The notes: generated from the sequence alone by a model not told the origin. 31,290 bases of DNA from an uncultured Flavobacteriales bacterium (GCA_937967465.1 CALBSW010000168.1:1-31290); one strand, 5' to 3'. Positions 1 through 9,074 are shown, counted from the first letter of the stretch. Numbers and translations are program-made.

Positions 1-812
1 AACACGAGCGCGGGCAGTGCGGGTGTCGCGAGATACCACCTGGTGAAGAAGGCAAACCAGCTGTAGAACTGAACGGCGCCGAGCTTGGCCATCACCGGAG
101 GCATTTCTCGGATGAACCCGAGAATCTCTCCGGCGCCGGCGCCGATGCCACGACTGTCTTCCTTCTCCTTGAGGAACGCTTCCATGTCGGCCGGCGGATC
201 CTCCTGTGTTGTGAAGACGGTGACCAGAATGCTCGTGAGGAAAACAAAGGCCCCCACGGCAAATGACACGTAGACACTTTGCGGGATCTCCCCTGCTACG
301 GCCTCGTTCGAGACACCGAGCTGGGTCACGAACCAGGGCAGATTGGATGCCACCCATGTGCCAATGCCGATGATGAGGGTCTGGAGCACGAAGCCGTAGC
401 TGCGCTGCTCCTCCGGCAACTTGTCCGCCACCAATGCGCGGAATGGCTCCATGCTGATGTTGATGCTGGCGTCCAGCACCCACAGGAATCCGGCCGCCAT
501 CCACAGCGCACTGCTGTAGGGCACGAAGAAGAGGGCGAGGGAACTCAGAATGGCGCCCAGCAGGAAGTAGGGGCGGCGGCGGCCCCAACGGGGATGCCAG
601 GTCCGGTCACTGAGGTGACCGATGATGGGCTGCACGATGAGGCCCGTCAAGGGTGCCGCGATCCACAAGAGGGGAATGTCATCCTTGGACGCGCCGAGCG
701 TCTGGAAGATGCGGGACATGTTGCCCCCTTGCAGGGCAAAGCCGAATTGAATGCCCAGGAAACCGAAACTCATGTTCCAGATCTCCCAGAAGGAAAGCCG
801 CTTGGTGTTCAT
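1..812 (-). CDS. SLC45/GPH-like MFS sugar transporter, 3' end beyond window
   Basis: The first 270 residues are visible, starting at the ATG at 812-810 (MNTKRLSFWEIWNMSFGF) and running off the left edge with no stop. The sequence shows several hydrophobic membrane segments. An MFS motif-A-like cytoplasmic loop reads GHLSDRTWHPRWGRRRPYF, around residues 65-83. This RWGRRRPY loop is characteristic of the SLC45 / glycoside-pentoside-hexuronide-like branch, whose members move sucrose, maltose or related sugars with protons across the inner membrane. The segment QFYSWFAFFTRWY near the visible end matches the start of the second half of such proteins, so roughly 170-250 residues should be missing. 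The substrate cannot be read from this part. A hairpin (831-853) lies 18 nt before the start, so the gene is probably transcribed separately from the secreted-protein gene upstream. Confidence 0.85.
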   Translation of the reverse strand, partial: MNTKRLSFWEIWNMSFGFLGIQFGFALQGGNMSRIFQTLGASKDDIPLLWIAAPLTGLIVQPIIGHLSDRTWHPRWGRRRPYFLLGAILSSLALFFVPYSSALWMAAGFLWVLDASINISMEPFRALVADKLPEEQRSYGFVLQTLIIGIGTWVASNLPWFVTQLGVSNEAVAGEIPQSVYVSFAVGAFVFLTSILVTVFTTQEDPPADMEAFLKEKEDSRGIGAGAGEILGFIREMPPVMAKLGAVQFYSWFAFFTRWYLATPALPALV

Positions 813-830
813 GGCGTCACGAAATGAAAT

Positions 831-853
831 GCCCCCGACCAGTGGCCGGGGGC
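831..853 (-). terminator. GC-rich hairpin, probable terminator of the 896-3700 gene
   Basis: GCCCCCG and CGGGGGC arms, extended by CC/GG across one A/C mismatch, enclose a 3-nt loop. It lies 42 nt past the stop of the minus-strand secreted-protein gene and is followed on that strand by ATTTCATTTC, a poor U-tract. It also sits just in front of the next start codon (812), so it could instead be a leader structure. Confidence 0.5.
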
Positions 854-895
854 ATCAAATGTAGTCCAAGCGACCAACGTCGGACAGCCTGGCGG

Positions 896-3700
896 TCAGT
901 CGCAGTCCGTATCGAAGACCGACAAGAAATTCAAAAGGTCAGCTGCGCCGATGGTCCCGTCGTTGTTCAGGTCCGCGGGACAATCTGAACCGAGGCTGAA
1001 TGTGCAGGTCCCATTCTCGGTGTTGGCTGCCGGCGCAAAGTTGTTGGCCCCACTGTAGGTGCAGCCCAGGATGACACCGGTCACGCAAGCTGCCGGGTCA
1101 AGCACATTCGCTGCAGGATCGTAGTCCACGTAATCGGGATCCGTGCACCCTTCCACGATGAGGTCCGCGCACGACCCATCGTCCACATCGGCCGCATCGT
1201 CGAAATTGAGGTAGGCAGGATCGGTGCAGCCTCCGTACAGACAGCTGCCGTCCTCTACGTTGGCCAGCGCATTGAAGTTCTGGGCGTCGGGATACGTGCA
1301 GCCCGGAACGGCTTCCGTCAAGCAACTGGCAGCGTCGGCGACATTGGCCTCCGGAGCAAACTCCAAGAACCCCGGATCCGTGCAACCACTCACCAGGAGC
1401 GTCACGCACGAGCCATCGTCTTCGTTGGCATTGGCATCGAATTCGAGGAACCCAGGATCGGTACAGCCCAGGAAGACGCAAGAGCCATCGTCCACCGTCT
1501 TGGTGTCGTCGTAGTTCTCCGCCTCGGGATACGTGCACCCCACGCAGGTCTCGTAATCACAATCCCCATTGTCGGAAGTAGCCGTCGCATCGAAATTGCA
1601 TGCGTCGGCATCCAGGCAACCGTAGACCACGTTGGTCGTGCCTCCATCGACAATGAGCGCGTCATCGGAATCGGCCTCGCCACCGCCACCACCATCGGAC
1701 TGGACCGAAGAATCGGACGTTTCCAACACACCATCCGAAGAACTGCGCCCCTCCTCTCCGACCACCTTGTAGGTCAAGCCGGCCTCCATGAAGAACGGTT
1801 TGCCCAGCGGCAAGGTGAAACGGGCCACCCGAACGGCATTGGCACATCCCGGGCGCCCCATCAACTCTTCGCAGTGGTTCTGAGGCGCTCCTGCATCCAA
1901 GTCGGCCAAGGTCCACCCGAGGGTATCTCCGGCAGCCAGCAACTCGCTGTCAAACTCGTCCTGCCCCTCCACTGTGGCCGGATCGAATCCCATGGGTGTC
2001 AATGCAGGACCACCGTAAACAGAACCTCCGATGGTGAACCAGCTGTCCCACATGCATGATTCGTTGACGTAGGTCACCCCATCCACGGTCACTGCAACGT
2101 CTTGGCCGAGACCTGGTGCCCAACCTGTGCAGGTGGTGCTTTGGTAGAAATCGTGGAACGGATCCACCCGCAAACGCACATCTCCGCCTTGAATGCCGAA
2201 CACCTCCACCAATTGGATGGCGTCCGGAGGCAACAAGGCATACACCTCATTGGTGTAGAAGATGGAGTCCGCGCTGTTGTAGTGGACACTGACTGGCGCG
2301 ATCGCCAATGTGCCGACAAACACACACATGCCGTCGTCGGCGATGACAGCCTGCGGGTTGTAGTTGGTGGCATCCGGATCCGTGCAGCCTGCGCAGCTGA
2401 CAAACTCGCACAGTGCAGCATTGAAAATCGGCGCGTCAGGGGCGTAGTTGCACGCACTCGGATTGCCGCAGCCTTGACAGCTGACGTATTCGCAATTGTC
2501 TTCAGATGTAGGCACGTTGGGATCACAGTTGCAGGCGTCCGGATCTCCACAGCCGTATTCCACCGGAACCTCCTCAATGCAGTTGCCGTCCTCGTCGGCG
2601 TCTTTCAAATCGGGGTTCGTGTCGTCGCAGTCGATCGGCTGGTAGCCATAGGCCTCTCCGAATTCGGAGCAGTTGATGTTGAACGGCGATCCAATCAGAT
2701 CGGTCTCATCCGCATTCCGATATCCATCGGCGTCGATGTCCCGGTAGCACGTTTCCGCCCCGTCACAATCCCCGTCGATGCCATCGCCCACGATGTCTTC
2801 CGGATTGCCGGGGTAGGCAATGGCACTGTTGTCATTGCAATCCCCAGGCAACTCTGCATACCCCTCTTCCCATCCGCAGAGTTCCACGGCATCGGTACCG
2901 TAGCCATCGCCATCGTTGTCGACGTAATAGGTGGTGAGGTATTGACAATCCTCCTCCGCTTCGGCGCCGATGACGCCATTCCATTTTATAAAGTTCACCT
3001 GATCCCCGCTGGGGAACACTTGGATGCGGACATTGCCGCTGAGCACACCATCCGTTGTGAATTGGCCCAGAAGCACTCGACCCAGTGAATCGGGGACGCC
3101 ATTCGCATCCCCCAGCAAATTGAACCACGCCCCGCCGACGTTGTCGTTGAGGACGATGTTACCACCCGGCGCTCCTGACCCGGGATCAAAGATGGAGACC
3201 CAAGGGTTGTCGGTGTTGGCCACCGTGCTCACTTCTGCCTCGCCTTCGGCTGCATTCGGTACAGCGTCAATGCCGATGGTCACCCAGCTGTCCAGCGCCA
3301 AATCCGGGTAGAATGAGAAGAGCGCCGGATTGATGGCATTGGGGGTCACACCGCCCAGTTCAACCTGGTGAAACGCGGTCGTGGTCAAAATCTCCATCGG
3401 CTCGTCTGAATCTCCATAGACGGAGGAAACAAAGTCGAGCGGGTTGGACGTCTTGAAGTAAACCCGGGTAGTGGAGTACCCTGTGAGATCAAACGTTCCC
3501 GACGCAGAGACCACCACGCCAATGTCCTCCTGAACCACCTCCACTTCGAGCGAATACGGCGATGACACAAATTCAGGATCATAGTTGCAGCTCGCCGGGT
3601 CAGCGCACTGACCTTGGAGCCATTCTGGCGCCATCAGGAGACACAGCAGCGACCAGGCCAATGCCCGGCCATATCGGCGGAATGGGGTGGGGTCGTTCAT
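896..3700 (-). CDS. Large secreted protein with MopE-type metal-binding region, cysteine repeats and C-terminal half-dockerin
   Basis: 934 residues from ATG at 3700. Residues 1-31 are a signal peptide (RRYGRALAW followed by a hydrophobic core, ending at LQGQ). Residues ~48-235 form a beta-rich unit with the landmarks YFKTSNP, LDSWVTIG, VGGAWF and GRVLLGQFTTDG; a diverged relative spans ~465-650 (MWDSWFTIGG). Residues 257-318 have the acidic D/N/G repeat of MopE-type putative metal-binding proteins (YYVDNDGDGYG, DGIDGDCDG). Cysteine repeats of about 21 residues (GC-T-D-P-x-A-x-N-Y-x(n)-DG-S-C) occur three times around 384-460 and eight times around 694-900. The end (907-934) has one dockerin/EF-hand-like loop, DLNNDGTIGAADLLNFLSVF. 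No type IX C-terminal sorting domain is evident. The function is unknown; likely an extracellular or surface protein. It is the neighbour and relative of the 3886-5631 gene. The start is supported by the signal peptide. Confidence 0.88.
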   Translation of the reverse strand: MNDPTPFRRYGRALAWSLLCLLMAPEWLQGQCADPASCNYDPEFVSSPYSLEVEVVQEDIGVVVSASGTFDLTGYSTTRVYFKTSNPLDFVSSVYGDSDEPMEILTTTAFHQVELGGVTPNAINPALFSFYPDLALDSWVTIGIDAVPNAAEGEAEVSTVANTDNPWVSIFDPGSGAPGGNIVLNDNVGGAWFNLLGDANGVPDSLGRVLLGQFTTDGVLSGNVRIQVFPSGDQVNFIKWNGVIGAEAEEDCQYLTTYYVDNDGDGYGTDAVELCGWEEGYAELPGDCNDNSAIAYPGNPEDIVGDGIDGDCDGAETCYRDIDADGYRNADETDLIGSPFNINCSEFGEAYGYQPIDCDDTNPDLKDADEDGNCIEEVPVEYGCGDPDACNCDPNVPTSEDNCEYVSCQGCGNPSACNYAPDAPIFNAALCEFVSCAGCTDPDATNYNPQAVIADDGMCVFVGTLAIAPVSVHYNSADSIFYTNEVYALLPPDAIQLVEVFGIQGGDVRLRVDPFHDFYQSTTCTGWAPGLGQDVAVTVDGVTYVNESCMWDSWFTIGGSVYGGPALTPMGFDPATVEGQDEFDSELLAAGDTLGWTLADLDAGAPQNHCEELMGRPGCANAVRVARFTLPLGKPFFMEAGLTYKVVGEEGRSSSDGVLETSDSSVQSDGGGGGEADSDDALIVDGGTTNVVYGCLDADACNFDATATSDNGDCDYETCVGCTYPEAENYDDTKTVDDGSCVFLGCTDPGFLEFDANANEDDGSCVTLLVSGCTDPGFLEFAPEANVADAASCLTEAVPGCTYPDAQNFNALANVEDGSCLYGGCTDPAYLNFDDAADVDDGSCADLIVEGCTDPDYVDYDPAANVLDPAACVTGVILGCTYSGANNFAPAANTENGTCTFSLGSDCPADLNNDGTIGAADLLNFLSVFDTDCD
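1001..1624 (-). repeat. Eight tandem ~21-residue cysteine repeats within the 896-3700 gene
   Basis: Codons 693-900 encode eight successive units, each opening with GC(T/L)(D/Y) and closing with a Cys after an acidic DDGSC-like segment. The openings read in order GCLDADACNF, GCTYPEAENY, GCTDPGFLEF (twice), GCTYPDAQNF, GCTDPAYLNF, GCTDPDYVDY, GCTYSGANNF. Each unit thus brings two cysteines, presumably forming disulfides outside the cell. Confidence 0.85.
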
Positions 3701-3836
3701 GGGAGCAGCGTTTGGACTCCATCAAGATAGGAGCAGGCTGCGGGCTGCCGGCGATGACCTTTGTCAGCGTCGATATAATACCGAATCCGATTCGACCAAT
3801 GCCGGGTGACAACCCTTGGAGACCACGCCAAATGCA

Positions 3837-3862
3837 AGAAGGGTGACAAAAGTCACCCTTCT
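3837..3862 (-). terminator. Perfect 11-bp hairpin terminator of the 3886-5631 gene
   Basis: AGAAGGGTGAC and GTCACCCTTCT pair perfectly around an AAAA loop, 23 nt past the stop of the minus-strand gene. The arms end in A/T pairs on both sides, but the tail read on the minus strand (TTGCATTTGG) is only moderately U-rich. Confidence 0.7.
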
Positions 3863-3885
3863 TTAATGCGCTGTGGCGGATCCAA

Positions 3886-5631
3886 TCAGTCGCTGCAAGG
3901 CAAACCGTAGATGGAGAGGAACACCAACAAATCTGCAGAACCAATGAGCTGGTTGCCGTCGGTGTCATAGGCACAAGTGCCAGAGCTGCCACTACAGTCG
4001 AATTCGCAGGAACCATCATCCAAGGTGGCTGTCGCATCGTAGTTGATGGCGTCCCCATACGTGCAACCCTGGGTTCCCGTGATCAGGAATTCACATGATC
4101 CATCATCCGACGTTGCAGCGGCATCGTAGTTCTCAGCATCGGCGTCCGTGCAGCCCTCAATGATGCAACTTCCATCGTCGTCGGTGGCCTGCGGGTTATA
4201 GTTGGTGGCACTTTCGTTCGTGCAACCCGGCACTTCCTCTTCGTCACAGACGCCGTCCCCGTCCGCATCATTCAGACAGTTCCCGTCACAGTCCACGATG
4301 TTGTTCGGATACCCCACAGGGAACTCGCACAAATCATTGTCGGTGATCACGGCATCCGGGTTGTAGTTGCATGCATCCGACAAGTCACATCCGGCGCAGC
4401 TGAGGAAGTCGCAGGTGCCGTCGTCGAAGTCAGCCAGCGGGTTGTAGTTGCAGGCGCCTGGCGAAGTGCAACCCGGCGTCACCACGGGGAAAGTCAAGCT
4501 CTGTTGAACAGCTTGCTTGTTGGTCCCATCGGAGGATCGGTATTGCAGGTTGACCAGCAAGTCCACAATGCCATCCGTGGTGAATTGACCAATCAACACG
4601 CGGCCATCCGCATCGGGGAAAGCCGTGGGCTCCAAATCTGGCAGGATGTACCATGTTCCACCGACCTCATCGTCCACAATCAGGTCTCCACCTGCCTCGA
4701 ACGGAACGAAATCGGGACCGATGGCGTCCACGGAACCTGAATTGTCCGGCGCACCAATGGTGACCCAGCTGTCGTATTCCAAGTTGGGGAATGCGTCAAA
4801 GAGCAGCGGGTTGACCGACACAGCCAGCGGTCCACCCAGGGCATCCTGATAGAACGTGCCCGTCGACGTGATGCTCAATGCGGTATCCAACAATCCGTAG
4901 ACCGCCACCAGCTGGGTGTTGGGATCCATGAAGTTGGCGTAGACACGGTAGGTGTCGAAGTCTGGTCCGGTGGTGTTCTCACCCACGAGTTCAAAGGACA
5001 ATCCGGTGTAGTCCTGGATTTCATATCCGATGGACAGATTGGTCTCCTGCTGCACATTCAAATTCGCATCCCGCCATTGGATGTTGCATTCAAACGTCCA
5101 CTCTCCGGTCGTCGTCAATTGGGCCAACAACACGCGGCCATCGGCGTCCGGCTGGGCCTGGACTTGGTCCGGCGTGACGTACACGCTTCCTCCAACACCG
5201 TCGTTGACAAAGAAGTCACCGCCGGCTTCGAATCCAATGGAAGCCGAGGTCCAAGCTGCACCGCCAACCACGCCAAATGCGGGGGTCACTGTGGCGTCCT
5301 CCTGCCCCAAGGTGATCCAGGAATCGTATGCGAGGTTTGGAAAGGACGGGTACAACAAAGGTTGAATGCCGTCGGGTGTGAACCCTCCCAGCGGATCTTG
5401 ATAGAACCCTGCCGAAGAGGTGATGGACAGCGCATAGGGCGATTCTGCAAAGAGGGCCTGTATGATGTCGGTGCTGTTGTCAAAGTTGGCGTAAACCCGG
5501 TAGGTCGTGCCGACTCCCGTTGTGGCCACCTCTTCATAGGTCAACCCGGTGAAATCTGCCTTGGTGACCAAGGACATGGTGCAAATGGCGGCCAGCAAGA
5601 AGCCGCGCTTGGCGAATTGGTAAAGGAACAT
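3886..5631 (-). CDS. Secreted protein with two ~170-residue repeats, cysteine repeats and C-terminal half-dockerin
   Basis: 581 residues from ATG at 5631. Residues 1-25 are a signal peptide (FAKRGFLLAAICTMSLVTKA). Two copies of one unit follow, ~27-190 and ~208-385. Shared landmarks in order are YTGLSFE/FTGLTYE, TYRVYANF, ALSITS, FYQDxLGG, PNLxYDSW, EAGGD, VGG and PDADGRVLxxQxTT. Five cysteine repeats span ~387-545 (GCTSPGACNYNP, GCTNESATNYNP, GCTDADAENYDA and so on), interrupted by an acidic stretch DCDGNCLNDADGDGVCDEE. The end has a single EF-hand-like loop, YDTDGNQLIGSADLLVFLS. It is homologous to the gene downstream (896-3700), and the two are co-oriented. The 185-nt gap holds this gene's terminator, so they may be separately transcribed. 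Catalytic residues are not recognisable; a structural or binding role on the cell surface is the best guess. Confidence 0.88.
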   Translation of the reverse strand: MFLYQFAKRGFLLAAICTMSLVTKADFTGLTYEEVATTGVGTTYRVYANFDNSTDIIQALFAESPYALSITSSAGFYQDPLGGFTPDGIQPLLYPSFPNLAYDSWITLGQEDATVTPAFGVVGGAAWTSASIGFEAGGDFFVNDGVGGSVYVTPDQVQAQPDADGRVLLAQLTTTGEWTFECNIQWRDANLNVQQETNLSIGYEIQDYTGLSFELVGENTTGPDFDTYRVYANFMDPNTQLVAVYGLLDTALSITSTGTFYQDALGGPLAVSVNPLLFDAFPNLEYDSWVTIGAPDNSGSVDAIGPDFVPFEAGGDLIVDDEVGGTWYILPDLEPTAFPDADGRVLIGQFTTDGIVDLLVNLQYRSSDGTNKQAVQQSLTFPVVTPGCTSPGACNYNPLADFDDGTCDFLSCAGCDLSDACNYNPDAVITDNDLCEFPVGYPNNIVDCDGNCLNDADGDGVCDEEEVPGCTNESATNYNPQATDDDGSCIIEGCTDADAENYDAAATSDDGSCEFLITGTQGCTYGDAINYDATATLDDGSCEFDCSGSSGTCAYDTDGNQLIGSADLLVFLSIYGLPCSD

Positions 5632-5689
5632 GGAAGCAGAATTTACGCCATTCCGCTCAAGCGCGCAGGGGAATGCCCGCTGATTTTTG

Positions 5690-7342
5690 TCAGTGCCCTT
5701 TCAACGCAGACTTGAGCGCCTGCGACCCCGGCGTCCAATCTGCGCTGCCTTCACCGGAGCCCAATTGCTTGGCCAACGCCTTTCCAAGTTCCACGCCCCA
5801 CTGGTCATAGCTGAAGACATTCCACAGGACCCCTTCCAAGAAAATCTTGTGCTCATGCGCGGCGATGATGGCGCCCAACGCATGCGCATCGAGGCGCTCT
5901 CCCAACATGAATGAAGAGGGACGCCCTCCGCCAAATGTCCTGTGGGGTGCAATGCGGGCCACCTCTTCCGGAGCCGCTCCCGCGTTGCGCATCTCCTGCT
6001 CCACATCGTCCTGGCCACGGCCCATACAGAACGCCTCCGCTTGGGCAAGCGCGTTGTCCAGAAGCAACCCATGCATGTGCTCATCACCTCCCATGGATTC
6101 TCGAATCGCAATGAAGTCCACGGGGTGAACGCCCGTGCCCTGGTGCAACAACTGGTGGAATGCGTGCTGGCCATTGGTTCCAGGTTCACCCCACACCACG
6201 GGATGGGTGGTCCATTTCACCGGTTTTCCATCTCGGCCGACGGCCTTGCCATTGGACTCCATTTCCGCCTGCTGGAGGTAGGCTGGGAGGCGGTGAAGCG
6301 CTTGCGCGTATGGCAGCACGACCCGGCTCGTGTGCCCCAGCACATTGGCATTCCAGATTTCGATCAGGGCCAGGTGCAAGGGGACATTGACATCGGCCTC
6401 CGCCTCGACGAAATGGCGGTCCATGTCGCGTGCCCCGCGGAGCAGCTCCCTGAAAGCGGCAGCACCAGAGCCCAGTGCAATCGCCAGTCCCACGGGGCCC
6501 CACAGGGAAAACCGACCACCGACCCAATTGCCGAAACCGAACACCCGGTCCGACGCGATGCCCATCTGTGCTGCCCCCTCCACATTGGAAGAGACGGCAG
6601 CCAAGTGGCGCCCAGCTTGTTCACCCAGTGCCGACTTCAACCAGGACAAAGCACGGCGTGCATTGGCCATGGTTTCCTGCGTGGTGAATGTCTTGGACAC
6701 GATGACCACCAGCGTGCGCTGGGGATCCAGTCCCTGCAACGCGGCATCGAGGTGGAATGGATCCACGTTGCTCACAAAGCGCACATCCAGCGGCGCCCCC
6801 TCCTTCATGCGAAGCGGCGCCAAGGCCTCGTGGACCATCACAGGGCCGAGATCAGAGCCTCCGATGCCAATGTTGATGACGTGGGTGAAGCGTGCGCCAT
6901 CCGCAGCGGCATACCTCCCCTCCCGCACATCCTCCGCAAACCCGAGGAAAGCTTCCCGCGTATCGAGGACATCGGGCATCACGGGCTGTCCAGCCACGGC
7001 AAATCCGTCCGAGGCTTCTCCACGGAGCGCCATGTGGAGGACGGCGCGCCCTTCGGTCTCGTTGATGGGTGCGCCGGAGAGTTGACGGTCCCGCTGAACC
7101 GACCACTGCGCATCCTCCGCCACGGATTTCAATGCCGACCATGCGGCGTCATCCAAAAGCTGCTTGGTGAAGTCAAAGCGCCATGACATGCCCTCGGGCC
7201 GAAGGACCCAACGGTCCACCCTTCCAGCCTCAGACTGCAATCCCTGCAGGCCTTTGGACTTCAGTCGAGCGGCATGCGCGTGCAATCCGTGACGATCCAG
7301 CGCGTCCCCGAAGTCGAACGGGGTCAAGACATCCTGCTCCAT
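5690..7342 (-). CDS. pgi: Glucose-6-phosphate isomerase
   Basis: 550 residues, the usual length for the long bacterial/eukaryotic form (E. coli Pgi is 549). It interconverts glucose-6-phosphate and fructose-6-phosphate in the cytoplasm. Visible motifs are INIGIGGSDLGPVMV (157-170), FVSNVDPFH (189-197), SKTFTTQET (216-224), the signature GGRFSLWGPVG (275-285), WGEPGTNGQHAFHQ with the catalytic Glu386, and the C-terminal FSYDQWGVELGK with Lys521. The start is ATG at 7342, only 10 nt after the fba stop, so the two genes are almost certainly co-transcribed. The stop is TGA at 5692-5690. Nothing is missing or unusual. Confidence 0.98.
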   Translation of the reverse strand: MEQDVLTPFDFGDALDRHGLHAHAARLKSKGLQGLQSEAGRVDRWVLRPEGMSWRFDFTKQLLDDAAWSALKSVAEDAQWSVQRDRQLSGAPINETEGRAVLHMALRGEASDGFAVAGQPVMPDVLDTREAFLGFAEDVREGRYAAADGARFTHVINIGIGGSDLGPVMVHEALAPLRMKEGAPLDVRFVSNVDPFHLDAALQGLDPQRTLVVIVSKTFTTQETMANARRALSWLKSALGEQAGRHLAAVSSNVEGAAQMGIASDRVFGFGNWVGGRFSLWGPVGLAIALGSGAAAFRELLRGARDMDRHFVEAEADVNVPLHLALIEIWNANVLGHTSRVVLPYAQALHRLPAYLQQAEMESNGKAVGRDGKPVKWTTHPVVWGEPGTNGQHAFHQLLHQGTGVHPVDFIAIRESMGGDEHMHGLLLDNALAQAEAFCMGRGQDDVEQEMRNAGAAPEEVARIAPHRTFGGGRPSSFMLGERLDAHALGAIIAAHEHKIFLEGVLWNVFSYDQWGVELGKALAKQLGSGEGSADWTPGSQALKSALKGH

Positions 7343-7352
7343 TCGAAATCCA

Positions 7353-8423
7353 TCAGGCGCGGTTGCGCCCCACGCAATTGAGGTCCTCGAAGGCCTGTGT
7401 CAAGCGCTGAACGAAGAACTGTTCGCCTTGGCGAAGCCAAACCCGCGGATCGTACTTCTTCTTGTTGGGCTGGTCCGCGCCTTCGGGGTTGCCGATCTGG
7501 GTCTGCAAGTAGGCGCTGTTCTCCGACACGTAATCCCGGACCCCGCTGAGGAAGGCCCATTGCATGTCGGTGTCGATGTTCATTTTGACGGCACCATAGG
7601 AGATGGCTTCGCGGATTTCCTCCACGCTGCTGCCGGATCCGCCATGGAAGACAAAGTCCACCGGGCGTGGGCCTGTGCCGTGCTTCGCAGCAATGTGCTC
7701 TTGGCTGTTCTTCAGAATGACCGGGGTCAACTCCACATTGCCCGGCTTGTAGACCCCGTGCACGTTGCCGAAGGCCGCAGCCACGGTAAACTGATCGCTG
7801 ACGGCCCCGAGCTTCTCGTAAGCATAGGCCACCTCTTCCGGTTGGGTGTAGAGGTGCTTGGCGTCGATGTCCGTGTTGTCCACGCCATCTTCTTCTCCTC
7901 CCGTCACGCCGAGCTCGATCTCGAGGAACATGCCCAGCGGCGCCATGCGCTTGAGGTACTCGACGCAGGTCTCGATGTTCTCCTCGATGGGCTCCTCGCT
8001 CAGGTCGATCATGTGCGAAGAGAACAGCGGCTGGCCGGTGGCCTTGTGGAAGGCTTCACCGTGGTCCAGCAATCCGTCGATCCATGGGAGCAATTTCCGG
8101 GCGCAGTGGTCGGTGTGCAACACGACCGGGACGCCGTAAGCCTCAGCCAAGGTGTGCACGTGGTGGGCTGCTGAGACACTGCCCAGCACCTGTGCCTTCT
8201 GGTCATCCAGTTTGAGCGACTTGCCGGCGTAGAAGGCGGCACCGCCATTGGACAATTGCACGATGACAGGCGACCCCACGGAAGCAGCCGTTTCGAGGGT
8301 GGCGTTCAGGGAGTTGGTGCCAATGATGTTGACAGCGGGCAAGGCGTAGCCACGGGCTTGGGCGTCGGCAAACAGATCGGCCACTTCTTGGCCATGCAGG
8401 ACACCGGAACGAAAACGGGACAT
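7353..8423 (-). CDS. fba: Class II fructose-bisphosphate aldolase
   Basis: 356 residues, close to E. coli FbaA (359), so class IIA. It cleaves or forms fructose-1,6-bisphosphate using a divalent metal. The sequence shows HTDHC (catalytic Asp105, metal ligand His106), LEIELGVTGGEEDG (~168-181), GNVHGVYKPG with ligand His222, HGGSGSS with ligand His260, and NIDTDMQWAF (282-291). I chose ATG at 8423. The frame stays open to a TTG at 8450, but the nine extra residues have no family counterpart. It lies 10 nt upstream of pgi. The 96 nt between this start and the lipoprotein gene include TACCTTGC (8454-8447, minus), a possible -7 element. Confidence 0.97.
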   Translation of the reverse strand: MSRFRSGVLHGQEVADLFADAQARGYALPAVNIIGTNSLNATLETAASVGSPVIVQLSNGGAAFYAGKSLKLDDQKAQVLGSVSAAHHVHTLAEAYGVPVVLHTDHCARKLLPWIDGLLDHGEAFHKATGQPLFSSHMIDLSEEPIEENIETCVEYLKRMAPLGMFLEIELGVTGGEEDGVDNTDIDAKHLYTQPEEVAYAYEKLGAVSDQFTVAAAFGNVHGVYKPGNVELTPVILKNSQEHIAAKHGTGPRPVDFVFHGGSGSSVEEIREAISYGAVKMNIDTDMQWAFLSGVRDYVSENSAYLQTQIGNPEGADQPNKKKYDPRVWLRQGEQFFVQRLTQAFEDLNCVGRNRA

Positions 8424-8519
8424 GAGGGACGTGTGATTTACGGCGCGCAAGGTAGCTTCCCCGGTGTGGAAGACCTCACCTGAACCCCGCGGTTTTTCCG
8501 GGTTTTTCGGACAAAAGGG

Positions 8520-9074
8520 TCAACGGTGTGCTTCCGCCCCCAACTCAAGGGCCCGAATGAATTCCGACTCGGAGAACGTCAGCCATTTTGCGGCTTCCCC
8601 AGCGGGTCCTGACCACTGGCTTTCAGGATGGAGTCGAATCAATTCAGCATAGGCCTTCAGCGCCCCCACCGTGTCCTGCAACGCGACTTCTCTGGTGAGG
8701 CCCACCCTGAACATGGCTTCCGCGGCCAACTCCCCGCTCGCTCCTCCCCCCACAACGTCGATCCACTGTTGAATGGCGGCTTCGGCGTCGCCCTTTCCAA
8801 GGAGCAAATCCGCCCGCCGCATGCCGTAATGCAGCGACAAGCTGTCCCCGTGGTGGGCGTTGATGTAAGTGGCGTAATCCCGAAGCAGGGACTGCACCAA
8901 ACCCGCGGCCTCCTCCGACACCTCCAAGGCTTCTTCCTGCAGCAACGGGGCCAATTCTTGCTCCGTTTTGGCGATGCGCAGAGCGACCTCCTCCCCTTCA
9001 GGACGCGCACCGCAAGCACACAACGCCAATACAAGGACCCCGCCTGTAATCCTCAATGGCCACCGACGGCTCAT
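8520..9074 (-). CDS. Small lipoprotein with helical/TPR-like repeats
   Basis: 184 residues from ATG at 9074. The N-terminus (MSRRWPLRITGGVLVLALCAC) is a lipoprotein signal with the likely lipidated Cys21 (Cys19 is also possible). The rest is alpha-helical and rich in Ala, Glu and Leu. A segment around residues 80-165 looks like tetratricopeptide repeats (GKGDAEAAIQQWIDV, MFRVGLTREV, DTVGALKAYAELIRLHP). It resembles the small TPR lipoproteins found in Bacteroidota genomes, which probably act as scaffolds at the periplasmic face of a membrane. The start overlaps the def stop as ATGA, which suggests translational coupling. No specific function can be assigned. Confidence 0.8.
   Translation of the reverse strand: MSRRWPLRITGGVLVLALCACGARPEGEEVALRIAKTEQELAPLLQEEALEVSEEAAGLVQSLLRDYATYINAHHGDSLSLHYGMRRADLLLGKGDAEAAIQQWIDVVGGGASGELAAEAMFRVGLTREVALQDTVGALKAYAELIRLHPESQWSGPAGEAAKWLTFSESEFIRALELGAEAHR

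Noticed and set aside
2102..3088. 328-codon plus-strand frame opposite the 934-residue secreted protein
   Set aside because: Its repeated Ile/Val/Ala composition is what the reverse complement of Asp/Gly-rich codons gives; no domain is visible.
5942..7186. 414-codon plus-strand frame opposite pgi
   Set aside because: Shadow of pgi, whose family motifs are complete on the minus strand.
8424..8450. Nine-residue N-terminal extension of fba to a TTG codon
   Set aside because: The ATG at 8423 gives the normal family N-terminus; the extension has no counterpart.
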